NCBI GenBank assembly: GCA_038523655.1
Contig: JBCBJG010000202.1
Span: 1 to 6,177 of the forward strand
Direction of reading: 5' to 3'
Source of the DNA: CALHAX01 sp038523655
Lineage (GTDB): Bacteria; Pseudomonadota; Alphaproteobacteria; Rhizobiales; CALHAX01
DNA length: 6,177 nucleotides
Each line of letters begins with the position of its first letter. The first letter of the stretch is position 1. Below, in pieces: positions 5,965 to 6,177 of this stretch. Both the position numbers and the translations under genes were made by a program. The notes beneath the pieces are model-generated. The model worked only from the letters and a program-made list of their open reading frames with translations. It was not told the DNA's origin and searched no databases.

Positions 5965-6177
5965 ATGCATCCGCCCGCTTCGGTCATCGGCAATGGTCGC
6001 AACAGCCGAACGGTGCTGATCCACGGTGCGTTCGGGTCGCCTCGGTTCTGGTCCGGCCTGCTTCCCCGATCACTGCGGGATGGCCGCGTCATCGCCTATC
6101 CCCTCCCCGCTCACGGTGACTGGCAGCCGAGCGATACTGCGCTCGACCGGTTGCTGCGCCCGAACGCCGTTGCCGAC
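5965..6177 (+). CDS. Alpha/beta-hydrolase-fold protein (partial, C-terminus off the right edge)
   Basis: The open frame runs from ATG 5965 through the last base, giving 71 residues. It carries the N-terminal signature of the alpha/beta-hydrolase fold. TVLIHGAFGSPRFW (16-29) is a beta strand ending in the HG oxyanion-hole motif, with the usual tryptophan downstream. VIAYPLPAHGDW (42-53) corresponds to the next strand and the P-x-HG turn common in this family. The nucleophile and remaining catalytic residues lie beyond the window, so esterase, lipase, haloperoxidase or C-C hydrolase activity cannot be told apart. GAGG (5951-5954) stands 10 nt before the ATG. An in-frame GTG at 5947 would add six residues but would bury that site. 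It follows the EEP gene on the same strand after 127 bp. Confidence 0.75.
   Translation, partial: MHPPASVIGNGRNSRTVLIHGAFGSPRFWSGLLPRSLRDGRVIAYPLPAHGDWQPSDTALDRLLRPNAVAD

Noticed and set aside
5919..6119. 66-residue plus-strand frame near the right end
   Set aside because: It is out of frame with the alpha/beta-hydrolase reading, which has the HG motif and a ribosome site.

Overview
The window is GC-rich with tightly packed genes. Its protein families and motif variants fit an alphaproteobacterium, possibly Rhodobacterales or Hyphomicrobiales; this placement is inferred from recalled family patterns, not from a search.

Positions 1-4429, all on the minus strand, hold one branched-chain (or related hydrophobic/polar) amino-acid ABC importer operon. 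Transcription runs right to left: periplasmic binding protein (livK-like, 3239-4429), ATPase livG (2294-3118), ATPase livF (1587-2297), permease livH (552-1562) and permease livM (1-555, C-terminus beyond the left edge). The binding protein captures substrate in the periplasm, LivH and LivM form the membrane channel, and LivG and LivF power transport. livG/livF and livH/livM each overlap by four bases (ATGA), which suggests translational coupling. livF and livH are 24 bp apart, and that gap holds a possible 7-codon mini-ORF. The binding-protein gene is set apart from livG by 120 bp containing a stem-loop, a layout often used to make the binding protein in excess.

Positions 4430-4757 form a 328-bp divergent intergenic region. 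It carries a perfect 9-bp inverted repeat just upstream of the binding-protein gene and a TTGACA -35-like element facing that gene.

Positions 4758-5837 (plus strand) encode a membrane-anchored endonuclease/exonuclease/phosphatase-superfamily protein. A short run of degenerate hexapeptide repeats links its hydrophobic N-terminus to its catalytic domain. After it come 127 bp with a 12-bp palindrome and an exact 22-bp tandem duplication. The window ends inside an alpha/beta-hydrolase-like gene (5965 to the right edge).

I found no RNA gene, insertion sequence, CRISPR array or clearly novel system. The most notable items are small: the operon's leader and intergenic hairpins, the mini-ORF, the hexapeptide repeat linker, the enlarged LivM loop and the intergenic duplication.
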